A stretch of DNA of 64,000 nt. It comes from CAWAYR01 sp050250955. GTDB lineage: Bacteria > Acidobacteriota > Vicinamibacteria > Vicinamibacterales > UBA2999. The position numbers were made by a program, and so were the translations under genes. The stretch lies in the NCBI GenBank assembly GCA_050250955.1, contig JBFWNR010000003.1, forward strand, positions 62,001-126,000, given 5' to 3'. The notes below the pieces were generated by a model. The model was not told the origin of the DNA. It saw only the letters and a list, made by a program, of their open reading frames with translations, and did no database searches. Shown here piece by piece: positions 47,824 through 58,512 of the stretch (position 1 is its first letter; every line of letters starts with the position of its first letter).

Positions 47824-48555
47824 CTACAGCACCTTGCCGAGGAATCGCCGGGTCCGCTCCCCTTTCGGACGATCGAAGAGGTCGTCGGGCGCGCCCTCCT
47901 CCACGAGGAGGCCGTCGTCGAGGAAGAGCACGCGATCGGCAACCCGGCGCGCGAAGCCCATCTCGTGGGTGACCACGACCATCGTCATGCCTTCGTCGGC
48001 CAGCGCCTGCATCACCGCCAAGACCTCGCCGACCACTTCGGGATCGAGCGACGACGTCGGCTCGTCGAAGAGCATGATCCGCGGCTGCATCGCCAGGGCG
48101 CGGGCGATCGCCGCGCGCTGCTGCTGCCCGCCCGACAGCTGATTGGGCCAGGCGTCGCGCTTGTCGAGGAGCCCGACCTTGTCGAGCAGCGCCTCGGCCC
48201 GCGCCGTCGCCGCCGCCGCCGACAGGCCGCGGAGCAGGCGCGGCGCCAGCGTGACGTTCTCGAGCACGGTCTTGTGCGGGAAGAGATTGAAGCGCTGGAA
48301 GACCATGCCGATCTCGGCGCGGAGCGCGTCCAGATCGGTGGCCGGGTCGTGCACGGATACGCCGAGCGCGGTGACCGTGCCGCCGCTGGCCGCTTCCAGG
48401 CCGTTCATGCAGCGCAGCAGCGTGCTCTTGCCCGAGCCCGACGGGCCGATGACGCAAACCACCTCCGACGGCGCCACCTCGCAGCTGATGCCGCGCAGCA
48501 CCGGCAGGTCGCCGAACCGCTTGGTCAGCCCGTCAACGCGTATCGCCACGGCCAT
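47824..48555 (-). CDS. Polar amino acid ABC transporter ATP-binding protein, 243 aa
   Basis: The ATPase of a polar amino acid (GlnQ/HisP-type) importer. Walker A is GPSGSGKST (residues 38-46), the Q-loop is FQRFNLFPHKTVLENVTLAP, the signature is LSGGQQQRAAIARAL, Walker B is IMLFDEPTSSLDPE, and the switch His lies in VVVTHEMGFAR. The FNLFPHKT segment is typical of amino acid importers. It overlaps the permease gene end by 23 bases and is the last gene of a three-gene operon in the order binding protein, permease, ATPase. Confidence 0.96.
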   Translation of the reverse strand: MAVAIRVDGLTKRFGDLPVLRGISCEVAPSEVVCVIGPSGSGKSTLLRCMNGLEAASGGTVTALGVSVHDPATDLDALRAEIGMVFQRFNLFPHKTVLENVTLAPRLLRGLSAAAATARAEALLDKVGLLDKRDAWPNQLSGGQQQRAAIARALAMQPRIMLFDEPTSSLDPEVVGEVLAVMQALADEGMTMVVVTHEMGFARRVADRVLFLDDGLLVEEGAPDDLFDRPKGERTRRFLGKVL

Positions 48556-49315
48556 AGCGGGCTTCCAGTCTCCGCACCATGTAGGCGAGCCCCAGCGTGA
48601 GCACCCAGTACATCGCGGCGATGGTCAGATAGGGCTCCCAGTAGCGGGAGTAGGCCCCGGCGACGGTGCGGGCGGCGTAGGCCAGCTCCGACAGGCCGAT
48701 CGCCGAGACCAGCGACGAGTCCTTGAGCAGCGCGATGGCGTTGTTGCCGAGCGGCGGCAGCATGCGCCGGAACGCCTGCGGCAGCACCACGTGGACGAGC
48801 GCCTGGCGATAGGACAACCCCAGCGAGCGGGCCGCCTCCGACTGGCCGCGGTCGATCGACTGGATGCCGGCCCGGAAGACCTCGGAGATGTAGGCGCCGG
48901 CGTTCAGGGCGAGGGCGAGCACGCCGGAGACCAGGGCACCGTAGTCCTGGCGCAGCGTCCGCGCCGTGTCGCCGCTGATGAGCAGGCCGTCGGCCGGGTT
49001 CATCAGCAGCGGCACGACCGCGAAGTGCATCAGCATGATCTGCACGAAGAGCGGCGTGCCGCGAAAGAAGCTGACGTAGACGGTGGCGGGCCAGCGCAGC
49101 AGGTAGCGGCACAGGTGACGGGCCGGGGCGTGGCGCGCATCGGCCAGCCGGGCCACGCCGATCACCAGGCCGAGCAGCGAGCCGAGCAGGATGCCGATGA
49201 CGGTCACCGCCGCCGTCATCCGCAGGCCCTGCCAGAACAGGTCGGCGTACTCCGCGATGATGTCGGCGCGGAACCACCCGAACCAGAGAATCGGCTCCGG
49301 CTCCATCAGCGGCAC
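48533..49315 (-). CDS. Polar amino acid ABC transporter permease, 260 aa
   Basis: A HisM/GlnP-type permease with about five helices. The coupling (EAA) loop reads AARSLGLSYRQALVHVVLPQ, and RMLPPLGNNAIALLKDSSLV is the standard continuation. YVSFFRGTPLFVQIMLMHFA earlier in the chain is another family signature. The polar extension at residues 90-135 (around LISGDTARTLRQDYGAL) is longer than usual. It lies 16 bases after the binding-protein gene. A single permease gene implies a homodimeric transmembrane unit. Confidence 0.95.
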   Translation of the reverse strand: MPLMEPEPILWFGWFRADIIAEYADLFWQGLRMTAAVTVIGILLGSLLGLVIGVARLADARHAPARHLCRYLLRWPATVYVSFFRGTPLFVQIMLMHFAVVPLLMNPADGLLISGDTARTLRQDYGALVSGVLALALNAGAYISEVFRAGIQSIDRGQSEAARSLGLSYRQALVHVVLPQAFRRMLPPLGNNAIALLKDSSLVSAIGLSELAYAARTVAGAYSRYWEPYLTIAAMYWVLTLGLAYMVRRLEARYGRGDTR

Positions 49316-49331
49316 CGCGGCGGTACCCGCC

Positions 49332-50099
49332 CTACTGCGTGGGTAGCGGCGGCGGGTCGGTCTTGAACCACGTGCGGTAGATGCGGGCGTAGGTGCCGTC
49401 GGCGACGATCGCCTTCAAGGCGCCGTTGAGCCGGTCGCGCAGCGCCGTGTTGCCCTTCCTCACGACGATGCCGAAGTACTCCTTGGGGAACGACGGATCG
49501 TCCACCGTTTTCAGGCCCGTGTGCTCCTGCACGCGGTAGGCGATCACGCCGTTGTCGCCGATCGCCGCATCGACGCCGCCGGCCACCAGCTCGGCGATGA
49601 TGAGCGGCGTCGTGTCGAACCGGCGGATGTTGGCGCTGGTCTTGCCGAAGGTGCGCGACGCGACGTCGTCGGCGGTGCTGCCGGTGACCACCCCGACCTT
49701 CCTCCCGGAGAGATCCTGCAGCGCGCGCACGGGACTCCCGGCCGGCACGGCGATGAGCTGGCGGGCCTCCAAGTACGGCGCGGTGAAGTCGTAGGACTGG
49801 CGTCGGCGGTCGGTGATCGTCACGCCCGAGATCACCAGGTCGAGGTCGCCGTTGTCGAGCGAGGCGAAGACGCCGGTGAACGGCGTGTTGACGATCCGCA
49901 GGGTGAGCCCGGCCTTCCGTGCGATCGCCTGAATCACGTCCACGTCGAAGCCGACGATCTGCCGCGACGGCGTCTCGTAGGCGAAGGGCGGGTAGGTGGC
50001 GCTGGATCCGACCACCAGCGGCCGGGTCTGCGCGCGGCCGACGGCGGCGGCCACCACGACGGCAGCGAGGGTGACGACGACGCGGAACGACGCGGGCAC
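49332..50099 (-). CDS. Polar amino acid ABC transporter substrate-binding protein, 255 aa
   Basis: A periplasmic solute-binding protein of family 3. The GTG start at 50099 opens a signal peptide (residues 1-23, ending VGRAQ). LVVGSSATYPPFAYETPSRQ then GFDVDVIQAIARKAG form the typical first lobe, DLVISGVTITDRRRQSYDFT the hinge region, and VGVVTGSTADDVA the second lobe. The Thr/Arg in ITDRR is where the amino acid alpha-carboxylate is held in this family. It is the first gene of the operon; the intergenic space to the upstream gene is 52 bases. Confidence 0.95.
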   Translation of the reverse strand: MPASFRVVVTLAAVVVAAAVGRAQTRPLVVGSSATYPPFAYETPSRQIVGFDVDVIQAIARKAGLTLRIVNTPFTGVFASLDNGDLDLVISGVTITDRRRQSYDFTAPYLEARQLIAVPAGSPVRALQDLSGRKVGVVTGSTADDVASRTFGKTSANIRRFDTTPLIIAELVAGGVDAAIGDNGVIAYRVQEHTGLKTVDDPSFPKEYFGIVVRKGNTALRDRLNGALKAIVADGTYARIYRTWFKTDPPPLPTQ

Positions 50100-50151
50100 G
50101 GGCGGATTCTATCCGGTCGCCGCCGGACCAGGGGCGGGCGACCCGCGGCGG

Positions 50152-50613
50152 TCAGCGTCGCGGGCCGCTGTTGTCCAGGTCGGCCGCGATGAGCCACCGT
50201 CCGTTCCCTCCCCGCGCCAGCGCCAGCACGAAGCGGCCACCCGGGCCGTCGGTGTCCGGGTACCGGTAGCCGCCGACGATGTAGCCGACGCGGCCGTCGA
50301 CGCCGTAGGCGTAGGCCGTGAGCTGCAGGGCGCCGCCCGGCCCCGTGATGTTGCCGGCGATGGCGGCATGGCCACGGGCCAGCGGGCTGCCGCTCTGGAT
50401 CGCGAACCCGTCGGCGGTGAAGAGCGCGGCCAGCCGGGCGCCGTCGCCGGCGCGCCACGCCGCTTCGTAGTCACGGAGCACGCGGTCGAGCGGCGGCGGC
50501 AGCGCGACTGCAGCGGGCGCCGCATCAGCCGCGGCCGGCGGGGGCGGCGTCTGGGCCAGCGGGGCCGGCAGGCCGAGGGCCGCAAGCAGGAGCACAGAGA
50601 GGAGCCGTGTCAT
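50152..50613 (-). CDS. Exported SnoaL/NTF2-like protein, 153 aa
   Basis: The ATG at 50613 (with GGAG-like sequence on its 5' side being weak) starts a signal peptide of about 19 residues (ending APLAQ) and a Pro/Ala-rich linker. The NTF2-like (DUF4440) fold then reads LDRVLRDYEAAWRAGDGARL and ALFTADGFAIQSGSPLARGH, closing with WLIAADLDNSG. This is the usual pattern of small exported SnoaL-like proteins with no fixed function. It diverges from the first VOC gene (53-base gap) and sits 52 bases before the ABC operon. Confidence 0.85.
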   Translation of the reverse strand: MTRLLSVLLLAALGLPAPLAQTPPPPAAADAAPAAVALPPPLDRVLRDYEAAWRAGDGARLAALFTADGFAIQSGSPLARGHAAIAGNITGPGGALQLTAYAYGVDGRVGYIVGGYRYPDTDGPGGRFVLALARGGNGRWLIAADLDNSGPRR

Positions 50614-50666
50614 GGAGCCATTGTGCGCTCGCCGGCCCGCCCCGAACGGCGATATCGTTGGCGGCC

Positions 50667-51524
50667 ATGCGCACCTGCCTCCTCGCCCTCGTGTCGTCGG
50701 CCCTGCTCCTGCCCGCACCCGCCGCCGCCCAGCTCCACGCCGCCAAGGACGGGCCGGTCGCCTACGGCCACCACCACATCAACGCCAGCGATGTCGCCGC
50801 CCATCGCACGTTCTGGGTGGACGGGCTGGGCGGGACGCCGGTGACGATCGGCACCTCGCCGGCGACGATCGTCAAGTTTCCGAACGTGCTGGTGTTCCTC
50901 ACTGCGCGGGCGGCGACCGGCGGCACCAAGGGCACGGTGGTGAACCACGTCGGGTTCGAGGTGCCGAATCTGCGTGCCGCGGTCGATCGACTGGTCGCCA
51001 ACGGGCAGACGATGGTGACTCAGGCCGAGGCGCCGGCCAACGTCAAGCTCGACAACCACATCGCCACCAGCGGCGCTGGCGTGAAGATCGCCTACGTGAT
51101 GGGCCCCGACGACACCAAGGTGGAGCTGATCGAGAACACGACCGTGACGCACTCGATCGTGATGCACCACATCCACTGGGCCGCCCCCGACGTGGCGGCG
51201 ATGAAGGCGTGGTACGTGCAGATGCTGGGCGCCAAACCCGGGAAGCGGGGCAACTTCGAAGCCGGCGATCTGCCGGGCGTGAACCTGACCTTCGGCGGCG
51301 CCGCCGCCGGCGAGACGCCCGTCTCCACCAGGGGCCGGGCGCTCGATCACATCGGCTTCGAGGTCAGGAACCTCGAGCAGTTCGTCAAGGACCTCGAGGC
51401 CAAGGGCGTGAAGTTCGATCGGCCGTACACCAAGGTGGCGGCGCTCAACATCGCCATCGCCTTCTTCACCGATCCCTGGGGCACCTACGTCGAGCTGACC
51501 GAGGGGCTCGCCGCGGTACCGTGA
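50667..51524 (+). CDS. Exported double VOC (glyoxalase-fold) protein, copy A, 285 aa
   Basis: A signal peptide (residues 1-22, ending AAAQ) precedes two vicinal-oxygen-chelate modules. The first begins YGHHHINASDVAAHRTFWVD and the second MHHIHWAAPDVAAMKAWYVQ. The metal-type residues H in HHHIN and HHIHW, and E in KVELIENT and YVELTEG, are kept. VOC proteins include glyoxalase I, extradiol dioxygenases and resistance proteins; being exported is unusual. It is a near-duplicate of the next gene, with an identical C-terminal stretch of about 60 residues. Function is unknown. Confidence 0.9.
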   Translation: MRTCLLALVSSALLLPAPAAAQLHAAKDGPVAYGHHHINASDVAAHRTFWVDGLGGTPVTIGTSPATIVKFPNVLVFLTARAATGGTKGTVVNHVGFEVPNLRAAVDRLVANGQTMVTQAEAPANVKLDNHIATSGAGVKIAYVMGPDDTKVELIENTTVTHSIVMHHIHWAAPDVAAMKAWYVQMLGAKPGKRGNFEAGDLPGVNLTFGGAAAGETPVSTRGRALDHIGFEVRNLEQFVKDLEAKGVKFDRPYTKVAALNIAIAFFTDPWGTYVELTEGLAAVP

Positions 51525-51558
51525 GGCGGGCGCCCCACGATCGGCTATCGTAGGAGCC

Positions 51559-52413
51559 ATGCGTACCCGCCTCCTCGTCCTGGCATCGTCGCTCCTGGTG
51601 GTGCCGGTCACCGCCGACGCGCAGCTCATCGCCGCCAAGGACGGCCCGGTGGCCTACGGGCACCACCACATCAACGCCAGCGACATCGCCGCCCACCGCA
51701 AATTCTGGGTCGACGGACTGGGCGGCACGCCAGTGACGATCGGCACCTCACCGGCGACGATCGTCAAGTTCCCCAACGTGCTGGTGTTCGTCACGGCGCG
51801 GGCCGCCACCGGCGGCACCAAGGGCACCGTGGTCAACCACGTCGGCTTCGAAACACCGAACCTGCGGGCCGCCATCGACCGGCTGAAGGCCAACGGCTTC
51901 GCGATGGCGACGCGCGCCGAAGCGCCAGCGTCCTACACGGTGGTCGACGACATCGCCTCGCCGCCCAACAGCCCGAACCGCCTGGCCTTCGTGCTCGGCC
52001 CCGACGACACCAAGGTCGAGCTGATCGAGAACACCGCGCGCCCGGCGCTCACCATGCACCACGTGCACTGGGCGGCGCCCGACGTCGCGGCCATGAAGGC
52101 GTGGTACGTGCAGATGTTCGGCGCCAAGCCCGGCATGCGGGCCGGGTTCGAAGCCGCCGACCTGCCCGGTGTGAACCTCACCTTCGGCGGCGCGGCCGGC
52201 ACCGAGGTGGTCTCCACCAAGGGACGGGCCCTCGATCACATCGGCTTCGAGGTGCGCAACCTCGAGCAGTTCGTCAAGGACCTCGAGGCCAAGGGCGTGA
52301 AGTTCGACCGGCCCTACACCAAGGTGGCGGCGCTCAACATCGCCATCGCCTTCTTCACCGATCCCTGGGGCACCTACGTCGAGCTGACCGAGGGCCTCGC
52401 CGCCGTGCCGTAG
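51559..52413 (+). CDS. Exported double VOC (glyoxalase-fold) protein, copy B, 284 aa
   Basis: The tandem paralogue of copy A, starting 34 bases after it, with a similar signal peptide (ending ADAQ) and the same two VOC modules. Around three quarters or more of the residues agree by eye. The main difference lies in the loop around residues 118-150 (SYTVVDDIASPPNSPNRLAF here, NVKLDNHIATSGAGVKIAYV in copy A), which should shape the pocket. The last ~60 residues are the same, suggesting recent duplication or gene conversion. Confidence 0.9.
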   Translation: MRTRLLVLASSLLVVPVTADAQLIAAKDGPVAYGHHHINASDIAAHRKFWVDGLGGTPVTIGTSPATIVKFPNVLVFVTARAATGGTKGTVVNHVGFETPNLRAAIDRLKANGFAMATRAEAPASYTVVDDIASPPNSPNRLAFVLGPDDTKVELIENTARPALTMHHVHWAAPDVAAMKAWYVQMFGAKPGMRAGFEAADLPGVNLTFGGAAGTEVVSTKGRALDHIGFEVRNLEQFVKDLEAKGVKFDRPYTKVAALNIAIAFFTDPWGTYVELTEGLAAVP

Positions 52414-52460
52414 CGCGCGGCGGGCCGAGCGGGCAGGTTCGGCCTGATACAGTCGGCAGC

Positions 52461-53564
52461 ATGAACGTCCGCGAGGCCGACCGTTACCTGCAGGCCCTGG
52501 CCGAGGTGCGGGCGAGCGGCGGGCGGGCGGCGGTGGCCACCATCGTGCGCGTGCGCGGCAGCGCCTACCGACGGGAGGGCACGCGCATGCTGGTGCGCCC
52601 GGACGGCACCTACGAATGCGCGCTCTCCGGGGGCTGCCTCGAGCCGGCCGTCGCCGACGCCGCGACGCGCGTGCTCGCGACGGGCACGCCCGCGCTGATC
52701 GCCTACGATCTGGCCGACGACTCGGTGTGGGGACTCAACATCGGGTGCAGTGGCGCGGTGGACATCCGGATCGAGCGGATTGAGGACGATCCGGTGACCC
52801 TGGCGTGGCACGAGGCGCTGCGCGAGGGCCAGGCCGCGGTGCTGGTCACGCCGTTGACCGGGGACGCCGGCCGGCGTCTGCTGCGGCGGACCGGTGACCC
52901 GATCGGGTCCCTCGGCGTCCCCGCGCTCGACGCCGCGGCCGACGCCATCGGCCGGGCCCGGCTCTCGTCGCGCGGCGGCCGCGCGGCGGTCACCGTCGTG
53001 GACGGCATCGAGTTGTTCGCCGATGTCAACCTGACGCCGACGCCGCTGGTGATCTTCGGCGCCGGCTACGACGCCGTGCCGCTGGCGCGCCAGGCGTGGG
53101 CGCTGGGCTTCGCCGTCACCGTGGTCGATCCGCGCCAGGCCTATCTCCGGCCGGACCTCTTCACGGGGGCGCGCCTCGTCCTGTCGTCATCGGACGACGC
53201 CGCCACCGCCGCCGCGTGCGGCCCGGAGACTTTCGCCGTCGTGATGCACCATCACGTCGAGCGGGACCGACTGGCGCTGCGCACGTGCCTCGACGCGGGC
53301 GTCGCCTACGTCGGCGTCCTCGGACCGCGGGCGCGCTACGAGCGTCTCCGGGCGGACCTGTCCGCGGCGGGCTGGCAGGCCCCGCCGGCGGCGCGCACCC
53401 GGGTGCACAGCCCGGCGGGCCTTGCCCTCGGCGGCGAGACGCCGGAGGAGGTCGCTTTGTCGATCCTCGCCGAGATGGTCGCGGTTCGCGAGGGCTTCGC
53501 CGGCGGCTTCCTCAACGGCACGTCCGCCAGCCTGCACGCGCCTGCCGCTGGCGCCCGGCCGTAG
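52461..53564 (+). CDS. XdhC/CoxI family molybdenum hydroxylase maturation protein, 367 aa
   Basis: XdhC-type proteins bind molybdenum cofactor and help load or sulfurate it in xanthine dehydrogenase-family enzymes. The N-terminal domain has VATIVRVRGSAYRREGTRML and ALSGGCLEPAV, with the conserved cysteine. The C-terminal Rossmann domain has LVIFGAGYDAVPLARQAWAL, and LGGETPEEVALSILAEMVA ends the family pattern. Convergent with the MocA-like gene and close to the CO dehydrogenase operon, it likely serves that enzyme, next to a second, divergent family member (59194-60273). Confidence 0.92.
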   Translation: MNVREADRYLQALAEVRASGGRAAVATIVRVRGSAYRREGTRMLVRPDGTYECALSGGCLEPAVADAATRVLATGTPALIAYDLADDSVWGLNIGCSGAVDIRIERIEDDPVTLAWHEALREGQAAVLVTPLTGDAGRRLLRRTGDPIGSLGVPALDAAADAIGRARLSSRGGRAAVTVVDGIELFADVNLTPTPLVIFGAGYDAVPLARQAWALGFAVTVVDPRQAYLRPDLFTGARLVLSSSDDAATAAACGPETFAVVMHHHVERDRLALRTCLDAGVAYVGVLGPRARYERLRADLSAAGWQAPPAARTRVHSPAGLALGGETPEEVALSILAEMVAVREGFAGGFLNGTSASLHAPAAGARP

Positions 53565-53576
53565 ACGGGGTCCTGA

Positions 53577-54185
53577 TCAGCCCGCGGCCGGTGGCGGCAG
53601 CGGGTGGCCGCCGGCCAGTCGCGCCTGCGCCCGCGCGTAGTCCTCCGGCGTGTCGACGTCCATCAGCAACTCGGCCGGAAAGCTCACCACGACCATCTCG
53701 TCGTGATGCCGCTGCAGCACCGACCGGGCGCCGTGCGTCAGGGCGGCCAGTTCCGGGTAGAGGGCCCGCGCGAACAGGTGCGGCGGCGCGGTGACGTCCC
53801 CGAACCGCGAGCCGACGATGATCGGCGCCTGCCGCTGCCAGATCGTCAGCAGCCGTCCGTAGTCCGCCGGGGTGAGGAACGGCTGATCGGCCAGGGCGAA
53901 CAGGGCGGCGTCGCTGCCACGCACCTGCTCCACCCCGGTCCGAAACGAGCTGCCCATCCCGCTGGCGAAATCGGGGTTGACCGCGAAGCGGACCGGCAAT
54001 CCGTCCAGTGCCGCCGCGATCCGGTCGTGATCGACGCCCGTCACCACCAGCACCTCGTCGACGCCGGTCTGGCAGAGCGCCCGGGCCGCGTGTCGCACCA
54101 GCGGGTCGCCGCCGAGCGGCAGGAGCAGCTTCGGCCGGCCCATCCGCGTCGACGCACCGGCCGCGAGCAGCACCGCGCTCACCAT
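53577..54185 (-). CDS. mocA: Molybdenum cofactor cytidylyltransferase-like (MocA) nucleotidyltransferase, 202 aa
   Basis: A MobA/MocA-type NTP transferase. LLAAGASTRMGRPKLLLPLG (residues 6-25) is the nucleotide loop, FASGMGSSFRTGVEQ and ALFALADQPFLTPADY are the characteristic MocA blocks, and LMDVDTPEDYARA closes the domain. CO dehydrogenase and other xanthine dehydrogenase-type enzymes use the cytosine dinucleotide form of the cofactor, which MocA makes. The gene is divergent from coxM, with a shared 151-base control region, and convergent with the XdhC gene. Confidence 0.92.
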   Translation of the reverse strand: MVSAVLLAAGASTRMGRPKLLLPLGGDPLVRHAARALCQTGVDEVLVVTGVDHDRIAAALDGLPVRFAVNPDFASGMGSSFRTGVEQVRGSDAALFALADQPFLTPADYGRLLTIWQRQAPIIVGSRFGDVTAPPHLFARALYPELAALTHGARSVLQRHHDEMVVVSFPAELLMDVDTPEDYARAQARLAGGHPLPPPAAG

Positions 54186-54257
54186 CGGCGCAGTGTACCA
54201 GCGGCGCGAGGTGCCGAACCGGGGACGCACCGGGGGTCGTGAGCGTCGAAGCTGGGA

Positions 54258-54330
54258 TATAAGGGGGCGAACCCCCGAGCGTGCCCCGCGGCGGCGCGGC
54301 GTCACACCCGAGCTTAGGGTCACAGGAGGA
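54258..54330 (+). promoter_or_regulatory. Candidate promoter and leader of the cox operon
   Basis: TATAAG at 54258-54263 is a fair -10 match; no clear -35 is seen. A short GGGGG-CGAA-CCCCC hairpin follows at 54263-54276, and AGGAGGA at 54324-54330 sits about 7 bases before the GTG start of coxM at 54337. No operator was recognised. Confidence 0.4.
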
Positions 54331-54336
54331 CACCTC

Positions 54337-55215
54337 GTGATACCCGCAGCCTTCGATTACGTTCGAGCCAGTTCCGCCGATGACGCGTTCGCCCGGCTGC
54401 ACGAGGCCGGGGCCGACGCGCGCGTGCTGGCCGGCGGACAGAGCCTGATCCCCGCCATGCGCTTCCGCCTGGCCCGTCCCGCGGTACTGGTCGACATTAA
54501 CGCCGTCGCCGAGCTCGACTACATCCGCCAGGACGCCGGCTCCCTCGTGATGGGCGCCCTGGCCCGCGACAGCGCGGTGGAACGCGCGGCGTGGATCGGC
54601 GAGACGAAGTGGAGCCTCATCCACGACGTCTCGCGCGTGGTGGCCGACCCGGTCGTGCGTCAGATGGGCACGGTGGTCGGCAGCCTGTGCCACAACGACC
54701 CGTCGGGCGACTGGCCGGCGGTGGCGCTGGCGGCGCGGGCCGAGATGGTGGTGCGCGGCGCCAAGGGCACGCGCACCGTTGCCATCGACGACTTCCTCCG
54801 CGACAGCTTCACGACCGCGGTCGAGGAGGGCGAGATGGCCCTCGCCGTGCGCTTCCCCGTGCCCGACGGTCGCACCGCCGGCTCGTACCACAAGGTGGAG
54901 CGCAAGGTGGGCGATTACGCCACGGCGGCGGCCGCGGTGCAGATCGCGCTGAACGCCGACGGCACCATCCGCCAGGCCGGCATCGCGCTGTCGTCGGCGG
55001 GTCCCTGCGCGGTACGCGTGACCGAGGCCGAAGCGCTGCTGACCGGCCAGAAACCCACCGCCGATCTGATCCGGGCGGCCGGAGCCGCCGCCGCGACGAA
55101 GAGCGACCCGCAGGCCGACCTGCGCGGCAGCGTGGACTACAAGAAGAACCTCGCCGGCGTGCTGGTCAGCCGCGGCGTGCGCCAGGCGCTGGCGCGTCTG
55201 GGGGTGCAGTCATGA
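54337..55215 (+). CDS. coxM: Aerobic CO dehydrogenase medium (FAD) subunit CoxM, 292 aa
   Basis: The GTG at 54337 has an ideal AGGAGG upstream and starts exactly at the family N-terminus (IPAAFDYVRASSADDAFARL). FAD contacts are LAGGQSLIPAMRFRLARP (the AGGQSLIP motif, residues about 32-39) and the TVVGSLCHNDPSGDWPA loop, in which the usual GGS reads GSLCHNDP, as in CoxM proteins. The protein passes electrons from the 2Fe-2S clusters of CoxS to FAD and on to quinone. It is the first gene of the form I order coxM-coxS-coxL and overlaps coxS (ATGA). Confidence 0.95.
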   Translation: MIPAAFDYVRASSADDAFARLHEAGADARVLAGGQSLIPAMRFRLARPAVLVDINAVAELDYIRQDAGSLVMGALARDSAVERAAWIGETKWSLIHDVSRVVADPVVRQMGTVVGSLCHNDPSGDWPAVALAARAEMVVRGAKGTRTVAIDDFLRDSFTTAVEEGEMALAVRFPVPDGRTAGSYHKVERKVGDYATAAAAVQIALNADGTIRQAGIALSSAGPCAVRVTEAEALLTGQKPTADLIRAAGAAAATKSDPQADLRGSVDYKKNLAGVLVSRGVRQALARLGVQS

Positions 55216-55694
55216 AGGTCGGCATCACGGTGAACGGCGTCCTCTACGAGCGCGACGTCGAGCCACGGACGCTGCTGGCGTACTTCCTCCGCGAGGACTG
55301 CGGCCTCACCGGGACCCACGTCGGCTGCGACACGTCGAGCTGCGGCTGCTGCGTCGTCGTGCTCGACGGCGGGCGCGCGGTGAAGTCGTGCACGATGTTC
55401 GCAGTCCAGGCCGACGGCCACGAGGTTCTCACGGTGGAAGGCCTGGCCCAGGGCGGCAGCCTGCACCCGTTGCAGCAAGCGTTCTGGGATCAGCACGGCC
55501 TGCAGTGCGGCTACTGCACGCCCGGCATGCTGATGACCTCCTACGCGCTCCTGAAGCACACGGCGAATCCGAGCGAGGCGGACATCCGCGAGCAGCTGGC
55601 CGGCAACCTGTGCCGCTGCACCGGCTACAACAACATCGTCAAGGCCGTGCGTCAGGCCGCCGAGGCACAGCAGGCGGCCCCGGCCACGAAGTAG
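55212..55694 (+). CDS. coxS: Aerobic CO dehydrogenase small (2Fe-2S) subunit CoxS, 160 aa
   Basis: Two 2Fe-2S clusters are fully encoded. The plant-type one uses C39, C44, C47 and C60 (in THVGCDTSSCGCCVVV and VKSC); the second uses C99, C102, C134 and C136 (LQCGYCTPGML and NLCRCTGYNNI). It relays electrons from the Mo-Cu site in CoxL to the FAD of CoxM. The length of 160 is typical. The start overlaps coxM by four bases, and coxL begins 17 bases after its stop with GGAG between. Confidence 0.97.
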   Translation: MKVGITVNGVLYERDVEPRTLLAYFLREDCGLTGTHVGCDTSSCGCCVVVLDGGRAVKSCTMFAVQADGHEVLTVEGLAQGGSLHPLQQAFWDQHGLQCGYCTPGMLMTSYALLKHTANPSEADIREQLAGNLCRCTGYNNIVKAVRQAAEAQQAAPATK

Positions 55695-55711
55695 TCCACG
55701 GAGACGCGACC

Positions 55712-58059
<2,348 letters not shown>

Positions 58060-58063
<4 letters not shown>

Positions 58064-58512
58064 ACATCCAGCACAGCGGCGAGGAGACCATCACGGCCGA
58101 CAAGGCGACGGTGTGGAAGTTCATCACCGACCCGGAGCAGATCGGGCGCTGCCTCCCTGACGTCATCGACGTGACCGTGCACGACGACACCCATTTCGAC
58201 GCCGTCGCGCAGGTCGGGGTGGGGCCGGTGCGGGGCAAGTTCAAGTTCAAGTTCGAGATGCTGCCTGATCCGTCGGGCAACCGCATGGACATGAAGATCA
58301 GCGGCGGCGGCTTCGGCAGCGCCATCGACCTGACCGCCGGCGCCGACGTCGTCGAAGCCGGGGCCGGGAGCACCACGCTCAAGTGGAGCGGCCAGGCCGT
58401 GGCCCGGGGGCCGGTGGCGGCCGTGGGCGGGCGGGTGCTCGACGCCCAGGCCCAGAAGCTCATCGCGCAGACGTTCGCCAACGTGCGCGAGCGCCTGTCG
58501 GCCGCCACGTGA
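58060..58512 (+). CDS. coxG: CoxG, SRPBCC-fold membrane-association protein, 150 aa
   Basis: A CoxG-family START-fold protein: GEETITADKATVWKFITDPE (about 7-26), RCLPDVIDV, and VGPVRGKFKFKFEML, ending with GGRVLDAQAQKLIAQTFANV. CoxG proteins help anchor CO dehydrogenase to the membrane and pass its electrons to quinone. Here the longer proline-rich C-terminal extension of some CoxG proteins is missing, so membrane binding may be by another route. The GTG start overlaps the coxL stop; the stop overlaps the next gene. Confidence 0.95.

Noticed and set aside
54263..54276. GGGGG-CGAA-CCCCC hairpin as a terminator or attenuator before coxM
   Set aside because: Stem of only five pairs, no T-run and no leader peptide; it is listed only as part of the leader.
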